A stretch of DNA of 64,000 nucleotides from Endotrypanum monterogeii (Eukaryota > Euglenozoa > Kinetoplastea > Trypanosomatida > Trypanosomatidae), in contig CM007320.1 in NCBI GenBank assembly GCA_000333855.2, positions 2,771,684 to 2,835,683 on the forward strand, given 5' to 3'. Of this stretch, positions 20,481-30,041 are shown piece after piece (position 1 is the stretch's first letter; each line of letters begins with the position of its first letter). Position numbers and translations under genes: made by a program. The notes under the pieces are model-generated. The model was given only the letters and a program-made list of their open reading frames with translations, had not been told where the DNA came from and searched no databases.

Positions 20481-20641
20481 NNNNNNNNNNNNNNNNNNNN
20501 NNNNNNNNNNNNNNNNNNNNNNNNNNNNNNNNNNNNNNNNNNNNNNNNNNNNNNNNNNNNNNNNNNNNNNNNNNNNNNNNNNNNNNNNNNNNNNNNNNNN
20601 NNNNNNNNNNNNNNNNNNNNNNNNNNNNNNNNNNNNNNNNN
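20481..20641. other. Assembly gap (161 Ns)
   Basis: Unresolved bases placed inside a CCCT-repeat tract, between two near-identical flanks. Confidence 1.
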
Positions 20642-20930
20642 CTCCCTTTAAAGATTGTGACCTGGTTCTCTTGAACCTTCTTTCCTTTTCGTGTGTATGT
20701 ATGTATGTATGTATGTATGTATGCATGCGTGTGTGTGTGTGTGTGTTTGTGTGTGTGTTTTGCTGCGCTGTCACGCGGATGCTTTACAACTTTTTTTTTT
20801 CTTTTGCTGCCTGTTTTCTTTCTTCTCCATGACTTTCTCTCTTTTCCTGGTGTTTATGTTCACTCTGAACAGCTCACGTCTACTCTTGGGCATCAATCAC
20901 CTTGATTATGTTTCTCTCCCTCCCTCCCTT
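20642..20930. repeat. Gap-flanking direct repeat, copy 2
   Basis: Second copy of the unit at 20169-20459, beginning directly at the gap edge with CTCCCTTTAAAG. After it the sequence moves into unique DNA (TTCTTCCTCTCGCGC). Confidence 0.85.
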
Positions 20931-20990
20931 CTTCCTCTCGCGCAATTGAGAGAGGAGAGGGAGGACGAGGAGGAGGAGAAAGAGGGTCAA
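20921..20990. other. Pyrimidine/purine imperfect inverted repeat
   Basis: A pyrimidine tract (20916-20937) is followed after a short GCGCAATT spacer by a purine tract (20946-20990: GAGAGAGGAGAGGGAGG and similar). The two can pair imperfectly (CCTCTC with GAGAGG, and outwards), giving a hairpin- or triplex-prone element next to the gap repeat. Confidence 0.5.
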
Positions 20991-21682
20991 GGACTGTGCA
21001 AGATGCGCTCTTATCGCACACCACCTACCTGATGATGCTATTTTGGACAAGTAGGGATGCCACTTCAGATATTCATCCATGTGGAACCTTATCTGCCACA
21101 GCATTGCTCGAAGGGTTCTCCGCACTTGCTCTTCCACAAACCGTTGATGGTTTCTCCTGGATTCGAGTGTCACCGATCTCTGAAGAAAATATTAAAAAAA
21201 AAACATATTGCGCTGGAGAAAGAGAAAGGTGAACAAATCGATTTCTGAGGAATAATGTATTTTGTCTCGGGCATAAAACAGGGGCGGAATAAAAGCTTCA
21301 TTGACTATTGGACGGAGAAGCCCAAGTGAGAACGTATTTGACTCAATCCCTTGCGAGTCCACTTCACCTAGTCGATGTCTGCCACCTATATAGTCGTTCC
21401 TTCCCTTGAACGTCCACCCGAGAATGATCCGTTGCACTACCCTGGGCCAATGCAGCAGTGTGTGTCACCCATTTCTGTTCTAGCTGCCTTTCAACTCGTA
21501 TATTTATGTTTTCTCCAACTTCTACATCATCACTCGCTTCATATTTCTCTTTGCTCCCCCCTTCTCTATGAGGTATTTTTATCCTTTTATTTTTGAAATA
21601 ATATCTCTGGTCGTGCGTGCACGTTCGGGTATCCGACGCATCACGGCACCCTCCACCATTTCCGTCGGCTACCCCATATAAA

Positions 21683-21791
21683 CATATATATATATATATA
21701 TCTGTTCGTTCCACTCTTGGTTGTCTCTTACCACGGCGACGCGACAGCAGAGTGACCTTTAAAAAAACCCCAGCTTGGTACCTTTTCGTAG
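21683..21791 (+). promoter_or_regulatory. Leader and acceptor region of the eL18 gene
   Basis: A TA run (21683-21701) and a pyrimidine-rich stretch (21703-21731) precede AG at 21746-21747 and 21749-21750. A further AG at 21790-21791 follows TTTTCGT, just 5 nt before the ATG. No other ATG lies between these acceptors and 21797. Confidence 0.5.
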
Positions 21792-21796
21792 CAATA

Positions 21797-22393
21797 ATGG
21801 GCGTTGATCTGACTGGCATCTCCAAGAAGAGTCGTGTGATTCGCCATCACACCTACTCAACCAACCCGTACATCAAGCTTCTGATCAAGCTGTACAAGTT
21901 CCTCGCGAAGCGCACGAGCTCTGGCTTCAACAAGGTCGTCTACCAGCGCCTCCTCAAGAGCCGCAGCAACCGCGCCCCGATCTCGCTGAGCCGTATTGCT
22001 GTCGTCATGAAGCGCAAGGCCGTGTTCACTGAGAAGAGCAAGAGGGCCCCGATCGCTGTCGTGGTCGGTGACGTGCTCGATGATGTGCGGATGGCACGCA
22101 TGCCCGCGATGCGCGTCTGCGCCTTGCGCTTCTCCAAGAGCGCTCGCCAGAGCATCGTCGCCGCCGGCGGTGAGTGCCTGACCTTCGACCAGCTGGCCAT
22201 GGTCGCACCGACTGGCAAGAACACGTACCTCCTGCGTGGTCGCAAGTCTGGCCGCGAGTCTGTGCGCCACTTCGGTGCCTCTGGTGTGCCCGGCAGCCAC
22301 TCGAAGCCGCATGCGACCAACCGCGGCAAGGAGACGAAGCGCGGCCGTCGCCCAGGTCAGTCGTACAAGCGCAAGGCCTTCCGTCACGTCTAA
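21797..22393 (+). CDS. RPL18: 60S ribosomal protein eL18 (L18)
   Basis: A 198-aa cytosolic ribosomal protein. It starts MGVDLTGISKKSRV and carries the eL18 blocks 'YIKLLIKLYKFLAKRT...FNKVVYQRLLKSR.NR.PISLSRI', 'VVVGDVLDDVRM..MP.MRVCALRFSKSAR', 'AGGECLTFDQLA...PTGKNTYLLRGRKSGRE...HFG' and the basic C-terminus ending GRRPGQSYKRKAFRHV. Codon use is strongly biased to C/G-ending codons, unlike its neighbours, as expected for a highly expressed gene. The frame is open for 60 codons upstream, through a TA repeat and splice signals; the ribosomal start is clearly 21797. Because of the codon bias, long antisense frames exist here; they are not genes. Confidence 0.97.
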   Translation: MGVDLTGISKKSRVIRHHTYSTNPYIKLLIKLYKFLAKRTSSGFNKVVYQRLLKSRSNRAPISLSRIAVVMKRKAVFTEKSKRAPIAVVVGDVLDDVRMARMPAMRVCALRFSKSARQSIVAAGGECLTFDQLAMVAPTGKNTYLLRGRKSGRESVRHFGASGVPGSHSKPHATNRGKETKRGRRPGQSYKRKAFRHV

Positions 22394-23903
22394 CTTCCTG
22401 CGTTTTGTTATTGACATGTGTTCTTGGGGGAGTGCTACTCGTTCATTACGTTGTGCACCTGTGTGTCCATCAAGTCTCGACGGGGAAGGCGGGTTTCGGC
22501 GAGGACTCTTCGGATGTGTGGGGGGAGTACAAGAAGTTCTAGCTGTGGTTCTCTTCCTGTTGCACCTTGACTTTTTCACCCATGCGATTATCTCAGTGCT
22601 TCGGATTCTACTTCTTCACTCGCTCACCGATTGGTACCGCACGCCAATGAGGCCACTCTTTGACGAACCAGCTCACACGAGACGACATCAGATGCACGCA
22701 TGCATGCTATTGGGCCCGATGGGTGAGAGGGCAGAGATGTGAAACACAAGAGCGTATCTCGTGTCGCACAGCTTTGCTCCTTCATTTTTACTTACTCCTC
22801 TGTTTTTTTCTGTTTTTTTTTTTTTAAGTTTGAGTTTCTAAAACTAGACATCAAAGGACAGCTAAGCCCCGCTACGAGCGAACGGGGGACTAGATAGGGC
22901 GGGAGGTCGAAAAGGGGTGGGAAGGGGGTGGTGTAGTGCACAGACCTCATTTCTTCTACTCGTCTCTGTCTTACCCCAGTCAAGGGCGAAATTCCTCGCA
23001 CCTGCCTTAGATACTTGGGTGGGCGTGGGTTATGCAGAGGTTCGCGGCTAGCGGAAGCGGAGACAGAGAGGGAAGGTGATCCTTTGAGGTATAACAATCT
23101 CGCAAGGTCGATTGCATTGACCGTTGCCCACAACATCTGGGTTTGGCAGCCTGACGGTGTGTGTGCAGTCCATCTCACGTGGAGGCCCCTCTGGGAGCCG
23201 CATTCACATGCGGGCTGAAGTTCCCTATTCAGAGGCGGCAGTCATTCTCCTTCACCCCTTACTCTGTTTTCTGTTTTCCTCGCTTGCGCTTCTCTATACT
23301 GACGATCCACAGTTTTGGACGCATCTTCTCCAACTCATCTTTCCCGCTCGAGTCAGCTGTCTCCCACACATCTATCATTTGCGTGTCTGCGCCTCGGGGT
23401 CTCCTCCATTTGTCAAAGGTAAACTACACAACATATTTGTCTCTGTCTTTCTCAGTGAGCGAGGCCACGTCGTCTTCGTTCAGCTTTTCTTCCAAACGGG
23501 ACTTGGCTCTTTTTTTTTCACAGGAAGGGTGAGGAGGAGGAGGAGGAAGAGCAACACACAAAAAAAAAAGGGATCAAAACACACAAAAAAGAGACCTCCT
23601 CAATTTTGTTTGTTTTTCACTTCAAGCTCCCGTGCACACACGCCAAACGATTAGCAGGTGTACATTCGAGCATACAAAGAAATTGGGTGGGTTCATGGAA
23701 GTCCATCCGTCTCGTTTTTCTTGATCAATTTCTGTCTGCTAAGGGTAGTGTCTTTTGGCTGACTACTTGTCGTTGCGCTTGCAAACAGACGAAAAAAAGG
23801 TGTGCAGACGAGCGCACATACGATTACTTCCAGACCTCATTTTATTGTCTTCTATTTTCATTATCACTGTACTCGCCCCCCCCCCCCTGTGACATCTTCG
23901 CAG
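22394..23903. other. Intergenic region / UTRs
   Basis: No gene is recognised. It holds a G-rich run (22898-22930, several GGG tracts), T runs, a purine/A-rich block (23527-23592), and a pyrimidine tract ending in C13 just before the next start codon. Confidence 0.6.
23840..23903 (+). promoter_or_regulatory. SL trans-splice acceptor abutting the start codon
   Basis: A long pyrimidine-rich tract with a C13 run (about 23840-23888) ends in TTCGCAG. Its AG (23902-23903) is immediately followed by the ATG at 23904. This is the first AG after the tract, so the mature 5' UTR would be the spliced leader alone. Confidence 0.6.
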
Positions 23904-26900
23904 ATGACGTCAGAGAACCATGGCGTGGTCCTGGGAGATACTATGATTGATACTACGCGTCTGAACGCAATGAATTTGCAACGAATCGCCGCTATTCTGA
24001 AGGCGTGTGGGGTTGCAGAAGGGCACGGCTCCCCGCAAATTTATGCTCATCCAGAGTCTATACACATCATCGCGCCGCGTGACCTCCAGTTTCTCGTCTC
24101 GCACGCGGACGTGGTGGCCACACACAGGGATTTGCGCTATGATGTGTGCGCCTTTACGGGCATTCTGTGGGGTATGATTCAGAATGCCGAGCGGAGTATT
24201 GAGAAAGTGCTGCGCAGTGATGAGGCTAACGGCCCTGCGGCCACGGAGGGTGCGGGCGCTGGTCACGCCGGTAGCACGTCGTCGTCGTCGCCGTCTTCGC
24301 CACCGTTGCGGTCCTTTGTGTACACGAATACGTCGAACGTGTACTTGAACATATACCCGCACCTCGTCCAGGTAGTCCGGGTGACGGCGTTGCTGCGTGC
24401 ATTTGAAAGTCCGAATGCGCGCAGGGAAGTGCGAAACGCCCGTCGAATAGCACAGGTGGACGTGGAAGTGGTCGCCCGTTTGGCAGCTCGACTGACGCAG
24501 CTTTTTTTGGGTGAGGCAGGCGAGCACACTGCCCTGAACTCAGGCAGTGCAGAAAAGCTGAACGTGACGGCTGCGTACAGCAACTTTGGTCACCTCCTCT
24601 TTCGCACCACTGAAAGCGCACTCGGCTCTGTTGCTTTGCTGCTGGCCTCGTTGTCGGCCCGCCCCGGCGGTGATGTGGGTCCTATTCTTCGCTACTTCAA
24701 CGACGATAACGCCTGGAGGGCCAGTGCTCTGGGCCTCCTCATTACTGAAAGCTATGGTCTTTCGATCCAGACGGTGCTTTTTTCCTTGCTCCAGCGGCGT
24801 CGCGACTTCGACAATCTGGAGGAGGTCGTCTCCAAGCTCTTTTTGCGACGTCTGGCGTGTCGTCCACCGTATCAATGGCGAACCTTTCGCTTGCTGTACT
24901 TTAGCGTTCAGGATTTAAGTGCTAATGACCCGCGCGCCGCAGAGAACCAGCAAGGCAGTAGCGCTTACGGCCAGCTGCTTATGTTCCGCTGCGTGCAGCG
25001 TGTTATTCAAAGGTGCCTCACAACTGAAGGCTCCAGTATCACTGACGAGCTGACAACTGTAAAAGCACTACGGAAAGCGGTGAAGGCGCGAGCTAACCGC
25101 GCTTGGTTGCTTCAAGAAAGCGCCGGAGGAGCAGCATACCCAAAGCAGGAGGTGAGCGCCGGCGGGCGATCCAGCCTTCTGTCATACTACGAGCTGCTTG
25201 TGTTGTCAGCACTTCAGGGGATGCCACAGGTGGATTTAACGAAAGACGCCGAGCTTCTACGACGCGCTGAGCAGACGGGCCTCTCGACTGAGCCAGAGGT
25301 GCTCAATCCCTCTTTTTTGCGCTTGCTCATGGTGAGCTGTTACACCATCCCCGCACCAGCGGATGCGGGTTGCTCGCATGCGCTGCTGACGACGCCCTCT
25401 ACTCTGGCTCTTTACGAATCGCTTTCAGAGCACGTGCTTCAAATAAAATTGTGCTCCAGTGCCGCACACGCGGAGCAGGTCAATCCGCTCTTCTCCAATG
25501 CGGCGTTGCAGATTGAAGCGTATGTGCACCTCTGCCTTCTGAATGCGGTACACAACACGCGCGAAGATGAGCAGGATCGTGCGACGGCGGTGCCTGCAAA
25601 TGAGAAGAGTGGCGACGTTGCAGCGAATCCTGCCGTGGGCCATCTAGCACCACCATCAGGTAGCGCAAATGGGATACGATTGGAGGCAGGAGTACCCCTT
25701 TTTTCCTCGACGCCTGTGAGGTCTGCTGGCGGGAGCGTCTCCTTAGCATTATCCTCTCTGCCAAGTTCGCCCACTCCTCTCTCGGCCTTGTTCCATCGCA
25801 TTCGCCGCGACGTGTCTTTGCTTTTTTCCGGCAACGCGGATGTGCTGCAGCACACTCCGGAGGCGGCACGGGTTCGAGCAAAGAACTTCCCACAAGGGTT
25901 CCGTGTCATGACACTCACCGCGGTGAAGCACCTTTTCGGTGCGTTGCGCACCGCAGACCTGTTTCATTACATACCGCCGGCGGACATGATGCCAGTCGTT
26001 GCACAGCTTTTCGCTCTTCGCGCGTACTATCCCTTGTCACTGTCAGCAACGGAAAAGGATCTCAGGGAGGCGCGGCATTTGGTGTCTTCACTGCGGAACA
26101 CATTGGCGCTTCTGCCGCAGGAAATGAAGGTGGGCACGGTGAACGATCTTCTTCGGCGCGTTCTCGTTCCCATGAGCACGACGGCAGCTCATGTGAACCA
26201 GCTTCAGCTTGCTCTGTTTGAGGCTTATTTACGCGCCATGGCGACTGCGAGCGCGGCCAACGCAGTCGCTGACGAGCTCATGCTAGAGTTCTGGGTGGAT
26301 ATCGCCGTACCGGCCATCACGAACCCACACAGCGTCTCCCTTGCCAACGCCGGTCACGACTTCCTTATTGCGGCCTTCAGGGCCGAAAAATATGTTAGTC
26401 CTCTTTTTGTGCCCACGTATATCTCCCTGTACGCCCCCTCCGCGGAGCTCTTCAGCGCCGGTCGAAGCACCGCCCAGGGGTCCGCCTACTCTCCTCTCTC
26501 TGTGGCTGCAATTCAGCATTTCGCGCGTATGGTGCGGACTGCGTGCTACGGCATTGAGCGGTGTGACTCGACCGCGTTGGCGCGCCTTTTTGACGAAGAC
26601 TCTGGGGCTGCCGTGGAGGATGCGATGCCAGCGCCCGTCAATGCCTTGAGGGCTTATGTGGCCAAGCTCTCACCAGAGCAACGCGACGCGCTCCGGAAGG
26701 TGACGCCGATAAGCGCTGTTCTTCTCGTCGTCTCTGCCTTGTTCGAGTGGCTTTGTCTGTTGTGGAATAACACGCCTGGTTATGTGAATGTAGCGCAGGA
26801 CCTCTTCATGGCGTATTTTTCAGGGCTCTGCCATTTGTTGCAGTGTACGAGTACGCCTGTCTTGCAGCGTGTTTGTGCCTCTATCGAGGCGCTCGAGGTG

Positions 26901-27065
26901 GAGCATTTGCGGGGCTCTGGCAGCGTGCAGCTACAATTTCTCAAGTACGTAAGCTCAGTCGTGGACTCAGTTCAGGCACCCTCGAAAGTAGGCATTGCCG
27001 AGTGGTACCTGAAAATGAGCAGACGCATTAACGAACAGAACTTTGGAAAGCACTCCAAGCTGTAG
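23904..27065 (+). CDS. Unknown 1053-aa helical protein
   Basis: I do not recognise the family. The protein is large, mostly alpha-helical and rich in Leu and Ala, with regularly spaced amphipathic helices suggestive of a helical-repeat scaffold. No signal peptide and no convincing membrane segment are seen; one hydrophobic stretch ('ISAVLLVVSALFEWLCLLW', about 930-950) is probably buried. Low-complexity inserts occur at about 115-132 (Ser/Pro) and 560-640 (Ser/Pro/Ala). Helical-repeat proteins of this size and style in trypanosomatids include many mitochondrial RNA-processing subunits. That is a suggestion only, since the N-terminus is not presequence-like. The frame is open upstream to a GTG at 23802, before the acceptor. 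If the start at 23904 is skipped, the next in-frame ATG is 23943. Confidence 0.8.
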   Translation: MTSENHGVVLGDTMIDTTRLNAMNLQRIAAILKACGVAEGHGSPQIYAHPESIHIIAPRDLQFLVSHADVVATHRDLRYDVCAFTGILWGMIQNAERSIEKVLRSDEANGPAATEGAGAGHAGSTSSSSPSSPPLRSFVYTNTSNVYLNIYPHLVQVVRVTALLRAFESPNARREVRNARRIAQVDVEVVARLAARLTQLFLGEAGEHTALNSGSAEKLNVTAAYSNFGHLLFRTTESALGSVALLLASLSARPGGDVGPILRYFNDDNAWRASALGLLITESYGLSIQTVLFSLLQRRRDFDNLEEVVSKLFLRRLACRPPYQWRTFRLLYFSVQDLSANDPRAAENQQGSSAYGQLLMFRCVQRVIQRCLTTEGSSITDELTTVKALRKAVKARANRAWLLQESAGGAAYPKQEVSAGGRSSLLSYYELLVLSALQGMPQVDLTKDAELLRRAEQTGLSTEPEVLNPSFLRLLMVSCYTIPAPADAGCSHALLTTPSTLALYESLSEHVLQIKLCSSAAHAEQVNPLFSNAALQIEAYVHLCLLNAVHNTREDEQDRATAVPANEKSGDVAANPAVGHLAPPSGSANGIRLEAGVPLFSSTPVRSAGGSVSLALSSLPSSPTPLSALFHRIRRDVSLLFSGNADVLQHTPEAARVRAKNFPQGFRVMTLTAVKHLFGALRTADLFHYIPPADMMPVVAQLFALRAYYPLSLSATEKDLREARHLVSSLRNTLALLPQEMKVGTVNDLLRRVLVPMSTTAAHVNQLQLALFEAYLRAMATASAANAVADELMLEFWVDIAVPAITNPHSVSLANAGHDFLIAAFRAEKYVSPLFVPTYISLYAPSAELFSAGRSTAQGSAYSPLSVAAIQHFARMVRTACYGIERCDSTALARLFDEDSGAAVEDAMPAPVNALRAYVAKLSPEQRDALRKVTPISAVLLVVSALFEWLCLLWNNTPGYVNVAQDLFMAYFSGLCHLLQCTSTPVLQRVCASIEALEVEHLRGSGSVQLQFLKYVSSVVDSVQAPSKVGIAEWYLKMSRRINEQNFGKHSKL

Positions 27066-27218
27066 CTCAGCACACAGAAAGAAATAATGGTGCGGATATT
27101 CAAGTGCAAAAAAAAAAAGAAGGGGTTTTGAAATCATTGAGGTGAAGACGAAACGTCTTGTGAAAGCGACTTTTTTTTTTTTTTGAGCGTCTTGTAAAAG
27201 ACTCTGTGTGTCTGAGGA

Positions 27219-27240
27219 GGGGGGGGGGAGTGGGGCGGGG
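27219..27240 (+). other. Putative G-quadruplex motif
   Basis: A run of ten G is followed by AGT, GGGG, C and GGGG, enough for four tracts on the sense strand, about 155 nt after the stop codon of the 1053-aa protein. Confidence 0.6.
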
Positions 27241-27877
27241 TTCAAGTCTGTTTGTGCGGGTGTGCTTGTGGAGGGATTCTCTGGCAGTGGCAAGCGTGTT
27301 ACACAAGCCTCTGATATCGTGAGATCTACCCGGTCCTGTCCCTGTAAATGTTGCTTGTGTTGTTGACTACTCCACAGCTATCTATATCAGGTTATTCTTA
27401 GTCGCCACATGTTTTTTTTTTTTGTTCCTGGTTTATATCATTTACAAACAAATAGATTCATCTCCTTCCCCCTTCGCCCCGCCCTCCAAAATAAAACTGA
27501 TGCACATAGTGTACAGCAAGTGATTAGTGTGATGAAGTGTGCTGACCAGATCATTTAGAGAAAAGTGGCCTCACCTATCGTTTTCTCTCTTTTTTTTTTC
27601 CGAACTGTTGAGCTGGGGGCCGTCACTGCACGCAGTGGAGTATCTAAGGTGGTTTGTCTCCGCACCTCCGAGTCCCTTCACAAGGTAAGCGGGATGCTCG
27701 TACTTGTGTCCTCTATATCAACATCCCCCTCCTCCAAAAAAAAAAAAAGTTTACTGTGGTGCCTGAAGGGAATATTGATTGGCACAACAGACAATTCTGC
27801 AATTCATCTGTCTAAAGGGAAAATTGAAAAAGAACCTGCACATACACACACTGGTGAGATGCCTTCTGATTTGCCTC

Positions 27878-27880
27878 ATA

Positions 27881-27916
<36 letters not shown>
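27878..27916. repeat. (TA)n microsatellite
   Basis: A TA run of about 39 nt with one TG interruption near 27885. Confidence 0.9.
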
Positions 27917-27918
<2 letters not shown>

Positions 27919-28364
27919 GTGGAACACATGCTTGAAACATCGATCGAATCACTGCTACGTTTTGTTTGTCTTAGCGAAGCAGCGCTTCACCTATTCGTCA
28001 TGTACCTGTGAGGTAGATGTCGGGTTCCACGTAAATATTTTTTTCCCCACTCACACAGCCTTCTAAAACCCTATCGTATCTCTCCCAACTTCTTCGTCGA
28101 GCTGTGGCTCTCTCGTTTTTTTTTTTTTGCTCCAATTCCAAACGTTATACACAGGTCCACCTGCACCGGGTGATTCAACTTCATTGATTACCTGTTTTCC
28201 CCTCGAAAGAAAAAGAAAACTAATAATTAAAACGGTTCTTTCAGGCGTCATTGCGAATTTCCCAACTCGGTGATTTAATCTGGAAGCAGTGTGGGCTCTG
28301 ATATTTCTCGGTTGCAAGAGAAGGCCAGACAAAGAGGCTGGTAAACAAAAAAAAAAGCGCGAGA

Positions 28365-28385
28365 CGAATCTCTCCTCCCCAGAAG
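28365..28385 (+). promoter_or_regulatory. SL trans-splice acceptor for COQ8
   Basis: The pyrimidine tract TCTCTCCTCCCC is followed by AG at 28381-28382 and 28384-28385. No ATG occurs before 28443, giving a 5' UTR of about 57-60 nt. Confidence 0.6.
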
Positions 28386-28442
28386 ATTCCCCGTCTCAAC
28401 TTTTTCCGCTTATTTCTTGTCATTATCGATCTTTGTATTGTA

Positions 28443-30041
28443 ATGCGCACGTCCCGGGCATGTCGTGATGCACCACTCTGCAACATCGCTCGAGGTTTGC
28501 ACCGCGTGGCGACGGCGATGCTCATGAACGCCAACGCCTCAAAAACTTTTGCCGATACTGGGAATGCATCCGGGATGTCGTCTGGCGACCACTCGGCAGC
28601 CCAGTCCGTCAATTCGAGAGTTGCGCGAAGCCCCACCACTTCTTCTGTGGCGCTACCGATCGATGTTGCAGGTGATCTTTCGCGGCCACACACAAAAAGG
28701 GAAGTACAGTTCAAGCGGGTTCCTTCCTCACGCATTGGCCGCGCCGCCGGCTTTGCGTCCCTTCTAGCCCAACTGAGCTGGGAAAAGGTAACTGGCAGCA
28801 CTCCGGCAGGGGGACTCCTCTCTGAGCGCGGCCATGGGCACATCGTGAACACTTTGTGTCGCATGCGAGGGGCCGTTTTAAAGCTGGGTCAGATGCTCAG
28901 TATCCAAGACGAGAAGACAGTCCCGCCCCATATCGCTTCTCTTTTTGAGCGGGTGCGTGATCAGGCCTTCGCCATGCCCCCCGGACAACTTGATAGGACG
29001 CTCGCCAAGGAGTTTGGCAATGTCCATTGGCGCACAAATATGTTTGATAGCTTCGACGACACCCCTGTAGCAGCAGCCAGCATCGGTCAAGTGCACCGTG
29101 CCACTTTGAAGCCCGGCGTGGCAGGCACTGACCCAACTAAGCCGCCCGTGGAGGTTGCCGTCAAGGTGCAGTACCCTGGCGTAGCTGAGAGCGTCGACTC
29201 CGATGTTGCCAATCTGAAGATGCTTATGTCAATTGGTATACTGCCACCAGGGATGTTTGTTGATAAGATTCTCCAAGAGCTGCGCAACGAGCTGAGCGCC
29301 GAATGCCGATACACTCTCGAGGCCGCAAAGCAGATGAGGTACCGTGAACTGGTTGCTGCCGACCCCACTCTCTCGACTTTTTTTTACGTCCCTAAAGTCT
29401 ACGAGCAAATCTCTACCGATCAAGTCCTTGTCAGCGAGTACGTGCGCGGCGTCACGATTGATCGTCTCGGCAAGTTGCCTGGAGTGCCACAGGAGTTACG
29501 CAATTATGTTGCGGAGCAGTTGATGGATCTGACGCTGAAGGAGCTATTCGTGTGGAATTTTATGCAGACCGATCCCAACTTCTCCAACTTTCTTTATAGC
29601 GCTAGCGATAATCGAGTGTATCTCCTCGATTTTGGAGCGTCTCGCGAGTACTCAAAGGATTTCCTGGTTGACTATCTGGACGTCGTCAAAGCAGCAGCTA
29701 CTGAGGATCGCGAGAAAATTATCGAAAAGAGTATTTCGCTGGGATTTCTCACTGGTAGAGAGGTACAGGAAATGCTGGATGCACACTGCGCTAGTGTCCT
29801 GCTCGTCGGGAAACCTTTCCAGGATCGAGTGCAGCCGTTCGACTTTGCGGGTCAGAACCTACCATCCCTTATCCAGGCACATGTGCCGACAATGGTGAAG
29901 CTCCGCCTGCGTCCACCGCCACCACCCATCTACTCTCTGCACCGCCGCCTCAGCGGCACTATTCTCCTCGCGACAAAGTTTAAGGCAGTGATTCACAGCG
30001 GGAGACAGTTCTGGGATATCCACGACCAACTGCGAAAATAA
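28443..30041 (+). CDS. COQ8: COQ8/ADCK3 (ABC1/UbiB family) atypical kinase
   Basis: A 532-aa member of the UbiB/ABC1 family. Family-specific features are all present: the KxGQ motif (Lys147-Gln150, 'AVLKLGQMLSIQD'), the Ala-rich loop replacing the glycine loop ('AAASIGQVH', 210-218), the VAVK lysine (Lys241), the catalytic-loop region 'QTDPNFSNFLY' and the metal-binding DFG (396-398, 'LLDFGASREY'). COQ8 proteins sit in the mitochondrial matrix on the inner membrane, hydrolyse ATP and support the complex that makes ubiquinone. The N-terminus (MRTSRACRDAPLCNIARGLHR) looks like a mitochondrial presequence, and the first ~80 residues are divergent. No active-site residue is missing. The start is the first ATG after the acceptor. 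Confidence 0.92.
   Translation: MRTSRACRDAPLCNIARGLHRVATAMLMNANASKTFADTGNASGMSSGDHSAAQSVNSRVARSPTTSSVALPIDVAGDLSRPHTKREVQFKRVPSSRIGRAAGFASLLAQLSWEKVTGSTPAGGLLSERGHGHIVNTLCRMRGAVLKLGQMLSIQDEKTVPPHIASLFERVRDQAFAMPPGQLDRTLAKEFGNVHWRTNMFDSFDDTPVAAASIGQVHRATLKPGVAGTDPTKPPVEVAVKVQYPGVAESVDSDVANLKMLMSIGILPPGMFVDKILQELRNELSAECRYTLEAAKQMRYRELVAADPTLSTFFYVPKVYEQISTDQVLVSEYVRGVTIDRLGKLPGVPQELRNYVAEQLMDLTLKELFVWNFMQTDPNFSNFLYSASDNRVYLLDFGASREYSKDFLVDYLDVVKAAATEDREKIIEKSISLGFLTGREVQEMLDAHCASVLLVGKPFQDRVQPFDFAGQNLPSLIQAHVPTMVKLRLRPPPPPIYSLHRRLSGTILLATKFKAVIHSGRQFWDIHDQLRK

Larger units (their letters stand above)
20111..21796. other. Intergenic region with duplicated flanks and an assembly gap
   Basis: After the CFAP298 stop, about 290 nt (20169-20459) reappear almost unchanged after a 161-N gap (20642-20930). 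The unit contains the (GTAT)n(GT)n microsatellite. Then follow a purine-rich stretch (20946-20990), non-repetitive sequence, a TA run (21683-21701) and the eL18 leader. No gene is seen. Confidence 0.65.
27066..28442. other. Intergenic region / UTRs
   Basis: No gene is recognised. A12 and T14 runs follow the stop codon. A G-quadruplex motif (27219-27240), a T11 run (27412-27423), an A13 run (27736-27748) and a TA microsatellite (27878-27916) come before the COQ8 acceptor. Confidence 0.6.

Noticed and set aside
21857..22579. 240-codon antisense frame over eL18
   Set aside because: An artefact of the strong C/G third-position bias of the ribosomal protein gene; Arg/Leu/His-rich and not protein-like.
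27529..27549. GTGATGA...CTGA as a C/D snoRNA (also near 30085)
   Set aside because: The boxes are only 6-7 nt apart and no second pair at snoRNA spacing was found.
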